DNA from: Bacteroidales bacterium
GTDB lineage: Bacteria > Bacteroidota > Bacteroidia > Bacteroidales > UBA3663
Assembly: GCA_024694125.1 (NCBI GenBank)
Contig: JAILKE010000012.1
Location: 1 to 38,065, forward strand
Reading direction: 5' to 3'
Length of the DNA: 38,065 bases
Shown: piece after piece, positions 1 through 8,662 of the stretch
How the letters are laid out: each line of letters begins with the position of its first letter
Position numbering within the stretch: position 1 is the stretch's first letter
Made by a program: the position numbers and the translations under genes
Notes under the pieces: model-generated
Told to the model about the DNA's origin: nothing
What the model saw: the letters and a program-made list of their open reading frames with translations, nothing else
Databases searched by the model: none

Positions 1-37
1 TTTAGATTATCTAGAGGATTCACAAATTAATTACTTT

Positions 38-115
38 ATGAAAAAAATCTTTTTTCTTTCTATAGTATCTCTGTTCACTGTTTTTTATTATACATTCATA
101 ACACTGAATTTGTAA
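38..115 (+). CDS. possible 25-aa signal-peptide-like ORF or gene remnant
   Basis: ATG at 38 opens a 25-codon frame, MKKIFFLSIVSLFTVFYYTF… with TAA at 113-115. It looks like an isolated secretion signal: two lysines and then an almost wholly hydrophobic stretch. It lies about 90 bp before the lipoprotein gene. It could be a leader peptide, a membrane micropeptide or the surviving 5' end of a decayed exported-protein gene. Nothing else supports it, and an AT-rich stretch can give such an ORF by chance. Confidence 0.2.
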   Translation: MKKIFFLSIVSLFTVFYYTFITLNL

Positions 116-208
116 GGTTGTCTTTTCACTACAAAAATACAAATTATTTTGCTATTTACCAAAATATCAATCAATTATATTTTTATCTAATTCACGTTAT
201 TTTAAGTT

Positions 209-964
209 ATGAAAAACTTCATGATTCTCTTAAAGATTATTATCCTTTTAATCGGAATATGTGCCTGTTCTCCATCCGCTCCAAAGGTGGAGAACATGGC
301 GAAAATTGAAAATGAAAATAATGTTAAAGTAATTAATCAAGTCAGTTATAAATTGGATACAATTGTTGATGGTTATTATAAAAACAAAATTGGTTATAGG
401 GTATTCCCGCCAGATGGCATGACGGATGAGGAATATCAAAATCGTTTTGTTGACATTTGTTTCCTTTGTAATGATACAGTTCTATTATGTTATGCTGATT
501 TTATGCTGAATGTAGAGAACTTTCCAGTTCCAACAGATAGCAGTGCAACTTGTGATGCAGTTAGAGCAACTTTCTCAAGTTTAGGATATGAGACCTGGTA
601 CGACTCTACAGAGTATTATAGTTTGTATTTGGGTTCTGATAAGGAAGAACTGTGGTTCGGAGATTATGATGGAAAGGCTATCTTTAAAGCAGGAACGATT
701 AAAAATGACAAATATATCATAAATGGATTCAGGGTCGGTGAGAAATTGTCCGATAGCTATTTATTCAAACGGTGCCGTATTGATGCTTCTTTGGCAGATT
801 TAATTGGTCACGTAGAACTACGAGGAACGGATGATATTCTTCCGGAAAAATGGAACAATCCTCTCCAGAAATATTTACAGAAAAATGACAGGTACATACC
901 TATGTTGGTTGAAGTTCATGTTAAAGATGGAATTGTTCAATCTATAGTGTATTCATTGGATTGA
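209..964 (+). CDS. putative lipoprotein of unknown function (251 aa)
   Basis: The N-terminus is a lipoprotein signal: MKNF, a hydrophobic stretch to about residue 16, then the lipobox I-C-A-C with the lipidated Cys at residue 20. The mature protein should be anchored in the periplasmic or outer-membrane leaflet. The rest (residues 21-251) is a globular domain rich in Tyr and Asp with no motif I recognise, ending in a beta-like strand pattern VEVHVKDGIVQSIVYSLD. Codons are clearly AT-rich (many aat, aaa, tat, gat), unlike the GC-rich genes that follow, which hints at acquisition from elsewhere. No convincing TAnnTTTG promoter is visible; the nearest candidate (about 145-151) is one base short. 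It appears monocistronic, since the next gene has its own promoter 400 bp away. Confidence 0.75.
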   Translation: MKNFMILLKIIILLIGICACSPSAPKVENMAKIENENNVKVINQVSYKLDTIVDGYYKNKIGYRVFPPDGMTDEEYQNRFVDICFLCNDTVLLCYADFMLNVENFPVPTDSSATCDAVRATFSSLGYETWYDSTEYYSLYLGSDKEELWFGDYDGKAIFKAGTIKNDKYIINGFRVGEKLSDSYLFKRCRIDASLADLIGHVELRGTDDILPEKWNNPLQKYLQKNDRYIPMLVEVHVKDGIVQSIVYSLD

Positions 965-1062
965 AGAAAATAATATTAATATGTGGCAAACTACAACCAA
1001 ACAATCTTTATTTTATGTTATGAAATTTATTGATTTTCATCAAATTCATTTGCGAAACTTGA

Positions 1063-1273
1063 GTTGCTCTCTCTCAAGCGTAAATAAGTGTAAAAGAGTT
1101 ATTTACATTTTACAGTCCTATATACTGCCAAATTCACTCTTAGCGGAGTGCAATTGAGGAATAAAGAGTTTAATGGAGGTCCTCTACTACACTCTATAAT
1201 TACTCTTTTATAAGGATTGAAGAAATGTATATATAACTCTTTTCCACTTATTTACACTCTGCGAGCAATTTTT
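1063..1273. repeat. fold-back element (long inverted repeat) in the 965-1368 spacer
   Basis: The segment 1080-1110 (GTAAATAAGTGTAAAAGAGT…) is nearly the exact reverse complement of 1223-1255, apart from one substitution and a two-base insertion. The similarity continues weakly outwards to the TTGCTC at 1065 and GAGCAA at 1263. The inner 110 bp contain further AGAGT/ACTCT pieces, so the whole unit could fold into one long hairpin. It could be a MITE-like insertion, but no transposase or target duplication is visible. I see no gene in this 400-bp spacer. Confidence 0.6.
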
Positions 1274-1368
1274 ATAATTTACTCATAGGAATAACTAAAG
1301 TCGGAGATGTCTCGACTACGCCCTAAATGACTTTTTTTGAAAAACACTTCACTTTTTTATTGTAAGTG

Positions 1369-1399
1369 TTTGCAAAATCAGAAATTTTATTTATCTTTG
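1369..1399 (+). promoter_or_regulatory. Bacteroidota sigma-ABfr-type promoter for the phospho-sugar mutase
   Basis: TTTG at 1369-1372, a 19-bp spacer and TATCTTTG at 1392-1399 match the Bacteroides -33/-7 consensus (TTTG / TAnnTTTG). Transcription would begin near 1406, giving a leader of about 58 nt before the ATG at 1464. Confidence 0.8.
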
Positions 1400-1463
1400 C
1401 CCGCACAATAAATTATCGTGAGATACACGGTTCGTAAATTCTAACCTAAAATAATATTTACAT

Positions 1464-3197
1464 ATGGACGATCAGTTGATTAAAGAGTGCACCGCCAAGG
1501 CACAGGCCTGGTTGGGTGCAGGTTTCGATGACGATACCAAGGCCGAAGTAAAGGCCATGCTCGATGCTGCCGACAAGACAGCATTGGTCGATGCTTTCTA
1601 TCAGAATCTGGAGTTTGGTACAGGTGGTTTGCGCGGTATCATGGGCGCTGGCACCAACCGTATGAACAAATATGTCGTTGGTATGGCTACTCAGGGTTTT
1701 GCCAACTATATCAACAAGGCATTCCCTAACATCCAGCCTGCCGTTGTGGTAGGTCACGACTGCCGCAACAATGGCCGTATGTTCGCCGAGACCGTAGCCA
1801 ATATCTTCTCGGCCAATGGCATCAAGGTTTATCTCTTCGAGAGCCTCCGTCCTACGCCCGAGATCTCTTTCGCCATCCGTCAGCTCAAGGCTCAGGCAGG
1901 TGTCAACGTCACCGCTTCGCACAATCCTCGCGAGTACAACGGTTACAAGGCATACTGGGACGATGGCGCACAGGTACTCTCTCCACACGATACCGGCATC
2001 ATCGACGAGGTGAACAAGGTTACTATCGATCAGGTTAAGTTCCAGGGCAACCCAGAACTCATCGAGTGCATCGGCGGTGAGATGGACTGGGATTATCTCC
2101 AGGCTGTCAAGGAGGCAATGGTCGATCAGGACGTCATCCTGCGCCACAAGGATCTCAATATTGTCTATTCTCCACTGCACGGCTGCGGTCGTGTCATCAT
2201 CCCCGAGGCTCTCCGTTCGTGGGGCTTCCAGAACATCCATGTGGTCAAGGAGCAGATGACCATCGATGGCAATTTCCCTACCGTCGTATCGCCTAATCCA
2301 GAGAATAGCGAGGCTATGACTATGGGTATGAACCTCGGCACCAAGCTCAATGCCGACCTCGTCATTGCTTCGGATCCCGATGCCGACCGTCTCGCTATCG
2401 TATGCCGTGACAACAAGGGTAAGTGGATGATCCTGAACGGCAATCAGACCGCCATGATGTTCTACTGGTACATCATCACCAACAAGAAGAAACTGGGTCA
2501 GCTCAAGGGCAACGAGTTCATGGTCAAGACCATCGTCACCAGCGAACTCATCGCCAAGATTGCCAAGAAGAACGACGTCGAGATCTTCGACGACTTCACT
2601 GGCTTCAAGTGGATTGCATACCGCATCCGCGTCAACGAGGGCAAGAAGAAGTACATCGGTGGTGGCGAGGAGTCGTTCGGCTTCCTGCCATACGACAAGG
2701 TCCGCGACAAGGATTCTCCAGCCTCTATCTGCCTCATCTGCGAGATTGCAGCATGGGCGAAGGACAACGGCATGACTCTGTACGATCTGTTGCTCAATAT
2801 CTACAAGGACTACGGCTTCCAGAAGGAGAAGGCCGTCAGCGTTGTCAAGCCAGGCAAGAGTGGCGCCGACGAGATCAAGCAGATGATGGAGACCTTCCGT
2901 CAGAATCCTCCCAAGGAGTTGGCAGGCGAGAAGGTTGTCCTGATGAAGGACTTCAAGTCGCTCAAGCAGACCGATGCCCAGGGTAAGGTAACCGACATCG
3001 AGATGCCTGCTACCAGCAATGTGCTCCAGTTCTACTCGGAGGGTGGCATCAAGGTCAGCGTCCGTCCTTCGGGCACTGAGCCTAAGATCAAGTTCTACTG
3101 CGAGGTTCCAGCCGCTTTCGACGGCAAGGATTACGAGGCTGCCTGCGCTGCTGCCGACAAGAAACTCGAGGTCATCTGCAAGAGCCTGGGAATCTAA
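1464..3197 (+). CDS. pgcA: phosphoglucomutase/phosphomannomutase (alpha-D-phosphohexomutase superfamily)
   Basis: This cytosolic enzyme interconverts hexose 1- and 6-phosphates (glucose or mannose) and feeds glycogen and nucleotide-sugar synthesis. All four family signatures are present in order: the catalytic phosphoserine loop TASHNPREYNGYK (Ser152), the Mg-binding loop DPDADR (304-309), the sugar-specificity loop GGGEESFGF (399-407) and the phosphate-binding loop RPSGTEPKIKFY (534-545). At 577 aa it matches the long PgcA/PGM2-like branch rather than the roughly 450-aa ManB/GlmM branch, and the N-terminal FGTGGLRGIMG is typical of that branch. The start at 1464 fits the promoter 60 bp upstream. 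The gene stands alone: a 470-bp spacer with fold-back DNA and a terminator follows. Glucose versus mannose preference cannot be read from the sequence. Confidence 0.95.
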   Translation: MDDQLIKECTAKAQAWLGAGFDDDTKAEVKAMLDAADKTALVDAFYQNLEFGTGGLRGIMGAGTNRMNKYVVGMATQGFANYINKAFPNIQPAVVVGHDCRNNGRMFAETVANIFSANGIKVYLFESLRPTPEISFAIRQLKAQAGVNVTASHNPREYNGYKAYWDDGAQVLSPHDTGIIDEVNKVTIDQVKFQGNPELIECIGGEMDWDYLQAVKEAMVDQDVILRHKDLNIVYSPLHGCGRVIIPEALRSWGFQNIHVVKEQMTIDGNFPTVVSPNPENSEAMTMGMNLGTKLNADLVIASDPDADRLAIVCRDNKGKWMILNGNQTAMMFYWYIITNKKKLGQLKGNEFMVKTIVTSELIAKIAKKNDVEIFDDFTGFKWIAYRIRVNEGKKKYIGGGEESFGFLPYDKVRDKDSPASICLICEIAAWAKDNGMTLYDLLLNIYKDYGFQKEKAVSVVKPGKSGADEIKQMMETFRQNPPKELAGEKVVLMKDFKSLKQTDAQGKVTDIEMPATSNVLQFYSEGGIKVSVRPSGTEPKIKFYCEVPAAFDGKDYEAACAAADKKLEVICKSLGI

Positions 3198-3218
3198 TTG
3201 TTCAAAATTAAAAGTTAA

Positions 3219-3436
3219 GAATGATTCAAGTTTCGCAAGTATCCAACTTGCTCACTTTCAGTAAAGAAGGGGAGTAAAAGGGGAGAGAAAAGGTAGTAAA
3301 AGGGACATTTGCTATTACTAGCGGGAGTTTTTCAGGGATTGTTTGTATCGTCCCTTTTACTCCCCTTTTACTACTTTTTTCAGCCTTTCCCTACTCTCAA
3401 CTGGAGCTTGCGAAAGTTGAGTTGAAAATGATTCTC
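3219..3436. repeat. nested fold-back element downstream of the phospho-sugar mutase
   Basis: Two nested inverted repeats. The outer arms (about 3219-3250 and 3400-3436) pair TTTCGCAAG at 3231 with CTTGCGAAA at 3407 and AATGATTC at 3221 with an imperfect partner at 3427. The inner arms are a purine run of GGGGAGTAAAAGGGGA type (3269-3306) against its pyrimidine complement (3349-3381). The same purine/pyrimidine text recurs around 5046-5290. The bases 3203-3221 (AAAATTAAAAGTTAAGAATG) also recur after the adaptor and permease genes (about 6338 and 8017). Confidence 0.6.
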
Positions 3437-3487
3437 AGCTCGGTTTAGCATTGAATCGTCTTTGACTCCCAATAAATAGAATATCGT

Positions 3488-3523
3488 CAGCTCCCGACCG
3501 TAAGGCCTGGGAGCTGTTTTTTT
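3488..3523 (+). terminator. intrinsic terminator
   Basis: CAGCTCCC at 3488-3495 pairs perfectly with GGGAGCTG at 3509-3516 across a 13-nt loop and is followed by seven T (3517-3523). It is oriented for plus-strand transcripts and lies 290 bp after the phospho-sugar mutase stop, so it probably ends that transcript or isolates the next promoter. Confidence 0.75.
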
Positions 3524-3611
3524 CTTCTGGTTCAGTGGCAAAAATTGTCAAGCCAGCGTGACGAATAGGGCTATATAGAGCGAAAAATCGGAGGAAAAAC
3601 GACCATTATGA

Positions 3612-3644
3612 TTTGGATATAGTGGATAAAAAAGATTACCTTTG
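3612..3644 (+). promoter_or_regulatory. promoter of the efflux operon
   Basis: TTTG at 3612-3615, 21 bp, then TACCTTTG at 3637-3644. The ATG of the outer-membrane channel gene follows 27 bp later, so the leader is very short. Confidence 0.75.
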
Positions 3645-3671
3645 CGGGCTTATATTGAGCAATGTATATAA

Positions 3672-5045
3672 ATGAACACGTTATTCAAAGGTATTCTTTC
3701 GATGGCAGTCTTCTCGATGGGCGGAGCCGTGATGGCGCAGCGTTCGATGAGTCTGCAAGAGTTATTTGATTTGGCCGATGTAGAGTGTCGGCAGGTACAG
3801 GTGAGCAGGACCGCCCAGCAGGCGGCCGATGCCCAGCTGCAGGCGGCTCGTGCAGCACGGTTGCCCGATGTGTCGCTCTCGTTGAGCGGTTCGTACATCG
3901 GCAATGCTACGTTGATGGACCGACGGTTCAGCACGCATGGTACGGCGGACCTTTACTATGCCATCGCCCCCTACGTAGGGCAGGCGCAGTTGGGCAAGCA
4001 GGACACTCCGCACTGGGGCAATCAGTTCGCTTTTCAGGCCTCGCAGGTGCTCTATGCCGGCGGAGCTATCTCGGCAGGCATCCGCATGGCGGAGTTAGGC
4101 ACCCAGTTGGCAGCACTCGATGTGGAGCAGCAGCGACAGGAGGTACGTTTCCTGCTGACCGGTTATTATCTCGACCTGTACAAGCTCGACAATCAGCGTC
4201 GCGTCATCCAGAAGAACATCGAGTTGGCTGACTCGCTCCTGCACAACATGCACTATCGTCTGGAGCAGGGCACGGTCCTCGCCAACGACATCACCCGTTT
4301 CGAGTTGCTCACCGAGAACCTCCGCTTGGCACTTGCCCAGGTAGAGGATGCCGCCGCCATTGTCAATCATCAGTTGTGCACTACGCTGCACACCGACTGC
4401 CGCATCGTGCCATCCGTTTCAGCCGAGGAGCAGCTCTTTGCCGATGGCAGCGAGGCTCTGGCCAGCACCGAGCAGTACTGGCAGGCGCAGGCGTCGGACC
4501 ACCATATCGGTCTGCAGCAGGCCACGCTGGCAGGTCAGATGGCGCGCGAACAGTTGCAGATAGCGCGCAGTGACAACCGACCCAAGGTGGCGCTGGTTGC
4601 CGAGGATCATCTGGGCGGTCCCTATACCTCCGACCTCATTCCTGCCGATGTCAATACCAATGCCTGGTTCGTGGGCGTGGGTATCAAGTACAATCTGGGC
4701 AGTCTGTGGCGCAACCGTCACGAGGTTCGTCGTGCGCAGTTGGAGGTGTCCCGCAGTGCCGAGCAGCTTGAGGTGGCTCGCGAGGGTGTGGACAATGGCG
4801 TTCAGGCCAGTTATGTCTCGTTCCTGACCTGCCAGACGGAACTGCGCACGCAGCAGAAGAGTGTCCAACTGGCGGACCAGAACTACGACGTGGTCCGCAA
4901 CCGTTATGCCGAGGGGCTCGCCCTCCTCACCGATATGCTCGATGCCTCGAACATGAAACTCTCTGCGGACATGGCTCTGGTCGATGCCCGCATCCACTTG
5001 ATCTATCAGTACTACAAACTGAAGTATGTGGTGAATGGATTATAA
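3672..5045 (+). CDS. TolC-family outer-membrane efflux channel
   Basis: Outer-membrane/periplasmic channel component of a tripartite exporter. The first 22 residues are a signal peptide ending M-A-Q. The 457-aa length and alternating helical segments fit the OEP family. Two structural repeats can be seen: long amphipathic helices around residues 45-70, 135-225 and 265-310, a beta-strand segment (GSYIGNATLMD; later VALVAEDHLGGPY), and a second helical hairpin at 350-450 ending DMLDASNMKLSADMALVDAR, the typical TolC C-terminal helix. It is the first gene of a set with the adaptor (5297-6328) and the MFS permease (6468-8030). Gaps of 251 and 139 bp are large for an operon but contain no obvious promoter. 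The substrate is unknown. Confidence 0.9.
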   Translation: MNTLFKGILSMAVFSMGGAVMAQRSMSLQELFDLADVECRQVQVSRTAQQAADAQLQAARAARLPDVSLSLSGSYIGNATLMDRRFSTHGTADLYYAIAPYVGQAQLGKQDTPHWGNQFAFQASQVLYAGGAISAGIRMAELGTQLAALDVEQQRQEVRFLLTGYYLDLYKLDNQRRVIQKNIELADSLLHNMHYRLEQGTVLANDITRFELLTENLRLALAQVEDAAAIVNHQLCTTLHTDCRIVPSVSAEEQLFADGSEALASTEQYWQAQASDHHIGLQQATLAGQMAREQLQIARSDNRPKVALVAEDHLGGPYTSDLIPADVNTNAWFVGVGIKYNLGSLWRNRHEVRRAQLEVSRSAEQLEVAREGVDNGVQASYVSFLTCQTELRTQQKSVQLADQNYDVVRNRYAEGLALLTDMLDASNMKLSADMALVDARIHLIYQYYKLKYVVNGL

Positions 5046-5290
5046 AAGAAGGGTAGAAAAAGGGTAGTAAAAAAGTAGTAAAAGGGAGAGAAAGGGACGA
5101 TGCCTACGTCGGTCGGCATTTCTCGATTGCTCCCTATGGTTTCTATAGCTTCTATAGTTTCTATAGTATCTATAGTATCTATAGCATCTATAGCATCTAT
5201 AGTAACTACCTCTACTTCCTTTCCATTTATCGATTGTATTGTCCCTTTTACTCCCTTTTTACTCCCCTTCCATCCCCTTTAATACTCTTT
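5046..5290. repeat. fold-back spacer carrying a 9-bp array, between channel and adaptor genes
   Basis: A purine-rich arm (about 5046-5098; AGTAAAAGGG units) and a pyrimidine-rich arm (about 5238-5280; CCCTTTTACTCCC units) are reverse complements. Between them is an array of eight 9-bp units with the core CTATAG (5132-5203: TTCTATAGC, TTCTATAGT, ATCTATAGT and so on). The pyrimidine arm abuts the adaptor ATG at 5297. Confidence 0.65.
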
Positions 5291-5296
5291 AAATTT

Positions 5297-6328
5297 ATGA
5301 AACTCTATCCCAAACGTTTTGTTTACGATATCATCGTAGTAGGTCTGCTTGTAGCAGGCATAGTATATATATGTAGTCGCTTCGTGCATCTGGGCAATGT
5401 CGAATATACCGACAATGCGCAGGTACAGCAGCACATCACATCGGTCAATACCCGAGTGCAGGGATTCCTGCGCGAAGTGCGGTTCGACGAGTATCAGCGC
5501 GTGCACAGGGGCGATACCCTCGCCATCATCGAGGATGCCGAGTTCCGCTTGGCATTGGCGCAGGCCGAGGCCAATCTAGCCAATGCACAGGCCAGCGGCA
5601 AGGCCACCAGCGTGAGCATTGCCACAGTGACCAATAACCTCGGCGTGAACGATGCCACCATCGAGGAGGTCCGTGTGCAGCGTGACAATGCCCGCCGCGA
5701 ACTGGAGCGTTACGAGGCGCTCTATGCCCAGCAGGCAGTGACGCGCCAGCAGTATGACCAGGTGCTCACAGCCTATCAGTCGGTCAGTGCCCGTTTCGAT
5801 CAGGTGAGCCGTGCCCGCCAGTCGGCTTCGCTCGCAGTGAGTGAACAGACCCACCGACTCACGCAGAGTGAGGCCGGCATCCGTCTGGCTGAGGCAGCAG
5901 TCAATATGGCACGTCTCAATCTCTCCTACACCGTCATTGTGGCTACTGCCGATGGCGTATTGGGTGCCAAGGATGTGCATGTGGGTCAGCTGGTTCAGCC
6001 GGGCATGACGATAGTCGATATTGTCGATGACTCGGAGAAATGGGTAGTGGCCAATTACCGCGAGTCGCAGTTGCCCCACATCTCGGTAGGTTGTGAGGTC
6101 GATATTACGGCCGATGCCGTCCCCGGTGTCCACTTCCGCGGCGTGGTCGAACGCATCTCGGGTGCTACCGGTTCGGCCTATTCCATCGTGCCTACGGACA
6201 ATGCTACTGGCAACTTCGTCAAGGTCGAGCAGCGCGTGCCTGTCCGCATCTCGCTCTCGTCCAATGACCCGGAGTCCCTCGACCGCCTCCGTGCCGGCCT
6301 CAATGTCGAGTGCGAAGCAATGTATTGA
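5297..6328 (+). CDS. EmrA/HlyD-type membrane-fusion (periplasmic adaptor) protein
   Basis: Inner-membrane-anchored adaptor that links an MFS permease to a TolC channel. The 343-aa protein has a short cytoplasmic end (MKLYPKRF), one transmembrane helix (about 10-28), the EmrA signature EYTDNAQV near 36-43, a split lipoyl domain (about 47-79 and 211-243), an alpha-hairpin coiled coil (about 82-205) and the diagnostic EmrA stretch DNATGNFVKVEQRVPVRI (291-308). I chose ATG 5297 rather than the upstream ATG at 5234: the upstream 21 codons lie in the pyrimidine-rich inverted-repeat arm and would put a proline-rich tail before the membrane helix. The partners are the flanking channel and permease. 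Confidence 0.92.
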   Translation: MKLYPKRFVYDIIVVGLLVAGIVYICSRFVHLGNVEYTDNAQVQQHITSVNTRVQGFLREVRFDEYQRVHRGDTLAIIEDAEFRLALAQAEANLANAQASGKATSVSIATVTNNLGVNDATIEEVRVQRDNARRELERYEALYAQQAVTRQQYDQVLTAYQSVSARFDQVSRARQSASLAVSEQTHRLTQSEAGIRLAEAAVNMARLNLSYTVIVATADGVLGAKDVHVGQLVQPGMTIVDIVDDSEKWVVANYRESQLPHISVGCEVDITADAVPGVHFRGVVERISGATGSAYSIVPTDNATGNFVKVEQRVPVRISLSSNDPESLDRLRAGLNVECEAMY

Positions 6329-6467
6329 CATACAAATTAAAAATTAAAAGTTAAGAATTAAAAATGGTTCCCTAACCGATTAGTCATTTTTCAATTTTCA
6401 ATTTTCAATTTTCAATTTTCACCTTTCAATTTTCAATTTTCAATTTTCATTTTTCAATTTTCCAACA
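6329..6467. repeat. 7-bp (TTTTCAA) simple repeat array
   Basis: From about 6385 to 6465 the plus strand repeats TTTTCAA roughly ten times with small interruptions (CACC, CATT). The left end (6335-6366, ATTAAAAATTAAAAGTTAAG…) is partly its reverse complement, so the spacer can fold back. It separates the adaptor stop from the permease ATG. No promoter is visible. Confidence 0.7.
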
Positions 6468-8030
6468 ATGTTTACTGTTCCAGCGTTTCAGCATTGGTTT
6501 CCAGTCAAGGCGCAACCGTGGGTCTATCTGTTACTTGCGGCAAGTTTCCAGTTGTCGGCGGCCCGTTATATGGGTGCGCTCAACGGGATGATAGGAGACG
6601 AGTCATTGATGCGCGAAGATATATTGATGTGCCTGTATGCCAATCTGGCAGGTATGGCTTGTTACTTCCCGTTGCTATTCAGGATGAAGTTCCGCTTCAC
6701 GAACAAGACCCTCTTGCGAGCTTCGATGCTCGGCGTGTTGGTCACCAACCTGCTCACCGCCTACGTCTCGTGGTTGCCGCTGTTGTGGTTGTGCTGTTTC
6801 GTCGAGGGGATGTGCAAGATTCAGGGCACCTTCGAGTGTATGTCCAATGTCCAGTTGTGGATCACGCCGCCGCGTGACTTCCGCGTGTTCTTCCCCGTCC
6901 TGCACCTCTTCATCATGGGAGCGCAGCAGGTCAATGGGTGGGGATCAGCCTGGTGCGAGCACTTCGGCGACTGGCGATTGACCCACTGGGTCATAGCCGG
7001 ACTGATGGCCGTGTGGCTGTTGTTCCAGCACATCTGTCTGCGGCACACCCGCATTTTCCCCCGCACACCGTTGTGGGGCATCGACTGGATTGGTTTTGTC
7101 CAATGGGCAGCCCTGGTGCTGCAGTTGGCAGCGTTGCTCAACTATGGCGACTGGCTCGCCTGGTACAAGAGTGACGAGACCTGGATCCTGACCGGCACCA
7201 TCCTCATCACCGCTGCCAGCATCCTGTGGCGTATGCGGATAGAGCCGCACGCCTACATCTCGTTGAAGGTATTCAAGTTCCGCCACGTCGTCCCCATTCT
7301 GATGCTCATAGCCCTGTGCGAAGCATTGCTCGGCACCGAGTATATGCTCGAGGAGATTTACTGCGAGGAGACTCTCCATTATACCGACTATATGGGTGCC
7401 TGGCGCTATGGTCCGGCGCTGTTGGGATGCTGGACCGGCTGTGGCGTGGCGTACTGGTGGATGAAGATGCACGGCTACACATATGTGCGTCTCGCTGTGG
7501 TGGGGCTGGCAGCGCTGTTGGCCTACCTGGTGATGATGTACTTCCTCATTTCGCCCGATATGGCACGCGAGCAGTTCTTCTGGCCCGTCTTCTGCCGTGG
7601 CTTTGCCGCTACGGTATTGAGCATCATGTTCTTGGTGTCGTTGCACGATTCGATGGATTTCCTCACCTTCTTTCAGGGATTGTCGTTGTTCAATATGATA
7701 CACATGGTGCTCGGGTCGTTGTCCGGCATAGCGCTCTATGCCCGTATGTTCGGTTGGAGTGTGGCTGATGCCTTCGGCCGATACACTCCTTCGGTCAACA
7801 GTCACACCATCGGGCAGATAGTACGTTCGGAGGGTGGCATGTCAGCCTTCATGCACCAGTTGGTCGAGGGCAATCTCGCCGTGGGCATCAAGAGCATCTA
7901 TGGCTGGGCCATCTTCGGTTGTCTGGTTGCCCTGGCAGGCTTCCTCATGTACGATGCTCCGTTACGCCGTCACACCCGCAGGATGCTCACCTGGAGACAA
8001 GTGGGGAAGATGTTAAGAATTAAAAGTTAA
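6468..8030 (+). CDS. MFS permease, DHA2/EmrB-like (drug:H+ antiporter family), divergent
   Basis: The 520-aa polytopic inner-membrane protein has about 14 hydrophobic helices (for example near 17-33, 52-70, 82-115, 168-185, 205-225, 235-255, 265-285, 310-325, 335-360, 370-395, 405-425, 470-490), the expected topology of the DHA2 branch. Its position directly after an EmrA-type adaptor and a TolC channel assigns it as the energy-coupled permease of the pump. The classical MFS motif A and the TALPxI motif of EmrB are not clearly visible, so it belongs to the divergent Bacteroidota version. The substrate is undetermined. The C-terminus runs into the AATTAAAAGTTAAAAG-type repeat shared with other gene ends here. 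Confidence 0.82.
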   Translation: MFTVPAFQHWFPVKAQPWVYLLLAASFQLSAARYMGALNGMIGDESLMREDILMCLYANLAGMACYFPLLFRMKFRFTNKTLLRASMLGVLVTNLLTAYVSWLPLLWLCCFVEGMCKIQGTFECMSNVQLWITPPRDFRVFFPVLHLFIMGAQQVNGWGSAWCEHFGDWRLTHWVIAGLMAVWLLFQHICLRHTRIFPRTPLWGIDWIGFVQWAALVLQLAALLNYGDWLAWYKSDETWILTGTILITAASILWRMRIEPHAYISLKVFKFRHVVPILMLIALCEALLGTEYMLEEIYCEETLHYTDYMGAWRYGPALLGCWTGCGVAYWWMKMHGYTYVRLAVVGLAALLAYLVMMYFLISPDMAREQFFWPVFCRGFAATVLSIMFLVSLHDSMDFLTFFQGLSLFNMIHMVLGSLSGIALYARMFGWSVADAFGRYTPSVNSHTIGQIVRSEGGMSAFMHQLVEGNLAVGIKSIYGWAIFGCLVALAGFLMYDAPLRRHTRRMLTWRQVGKMLRIKS

Positions 8031-8050
8031 AAGTTAAGAATGAAAAGTGA

Positions 8051-8126
8051 ATTATAGCAACTATAGCATCTATAGCATCTATAGCTCTATAGCAACTATA
8101 GCAACTATAGCTTCTATAGTCTATAT
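8051..8126. repeat. 9-bp array with CTATAG core
   Basis: About eight consecutive units ACTATAGCA / TCTATAGCA / TCTATAGC(T), mostly 9 bp and two of 8 bp. This is the same unit family as at 5132-5203. It lies between the permease stop and the promoter of the sensor operon. Confidence 0.75.
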
Positions 8127-8183
8127 GCTCTCCTTCTTTGTAGATTTTTTTTCGGGTTTTGTAGATTTTTAAGAAGTTAGGTA

Positions 8184-8214
8184 TTGCAGGGTTGCGGGAA
8201 ATGCCGTACCTTTG
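8184..8214 (+). promoter_or_regulatory. promoter of the four-gene sensor operon
   Basis: The -7 element TACCTTTG is at 8207-8214. An imperfect -33 (ATTG, 8183-8186) lies 20 bp upstream. The first ATG is 23 bp after the -7 box. Confidence 0.7.
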
Positions 8215-8236
8215 CACCGTGATTAACCTCTAAGCT

Positions 8237-8650
8237 ATGAATAAAGTACTTATGTGGGTGATGGCTGGAATGGCGACGTTTACCATAGCCAAGGCCGATG
8301 TGACGATGAGTCTCACCCAGAACGACCAGAGCACACAGCAATATGCTGTCAGCGACATTGACTCGATCAGTTATTCTGATGGAACAATGTACATCACGCT
8401 CCAGAGTGGAGAGAAGGTCGGAGTACAGGTGGCACAGGTCAAGGTGATAACCTTCGACGGATTGAGTACCGCCATTCAGAGTTTGAGTGAACAGAAAGCA
8501 GGCATTCACTTTACGGTATATGATATTAATGGTACGCTGCTGTATGAAGGCGTAACCGAAACTGACGGAAATGTGACCCTGCCCACGGAACTGACTGGTG
8601 TATGCGTCGTGAGAGTGGGTAACGAGTCACGAAAAGTAGTGATCAAATAA
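8237..8650 (+). CDS. small secreted protein with sorting-like C-terminus (137 aa)
   Basis: Signal peptide 1-20 (MNKVLMW… cleaved after A-K-A). Residues 21-75 form a beta-rich module ending in VKVITFDGL, of the 'IDSITF' kind frequent at the N-terminus of Bacteroidota exported proteins. The next gene has a matching segment. Residues 90-137 (VYDINGTLLYEG … GVCVVRVGNESRKVVIK) resemble the type-A C-terminal sorting domain of type IX secretion, so the protein is essentially an export signal, one module and a sorting tail. It is first in an operon with 8663-12569 (gap 12 bp). The specific role is unknown. Confidence 0.8.
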   Translation: MNKVLMWVMAGMATFTIAKADVTMSLTQNDQSTQQYAVSDIDSISYSDGTMYITLQSGEKVGVQVAQVKVITFDGLSTAIQSLSEQKAGIHFTVYDINGTLLYEGVTETDGNVTLPTELTGVCVVRVGNESRKVVIK

Positions 8651-8662
8651 TCGTCTGGAACT

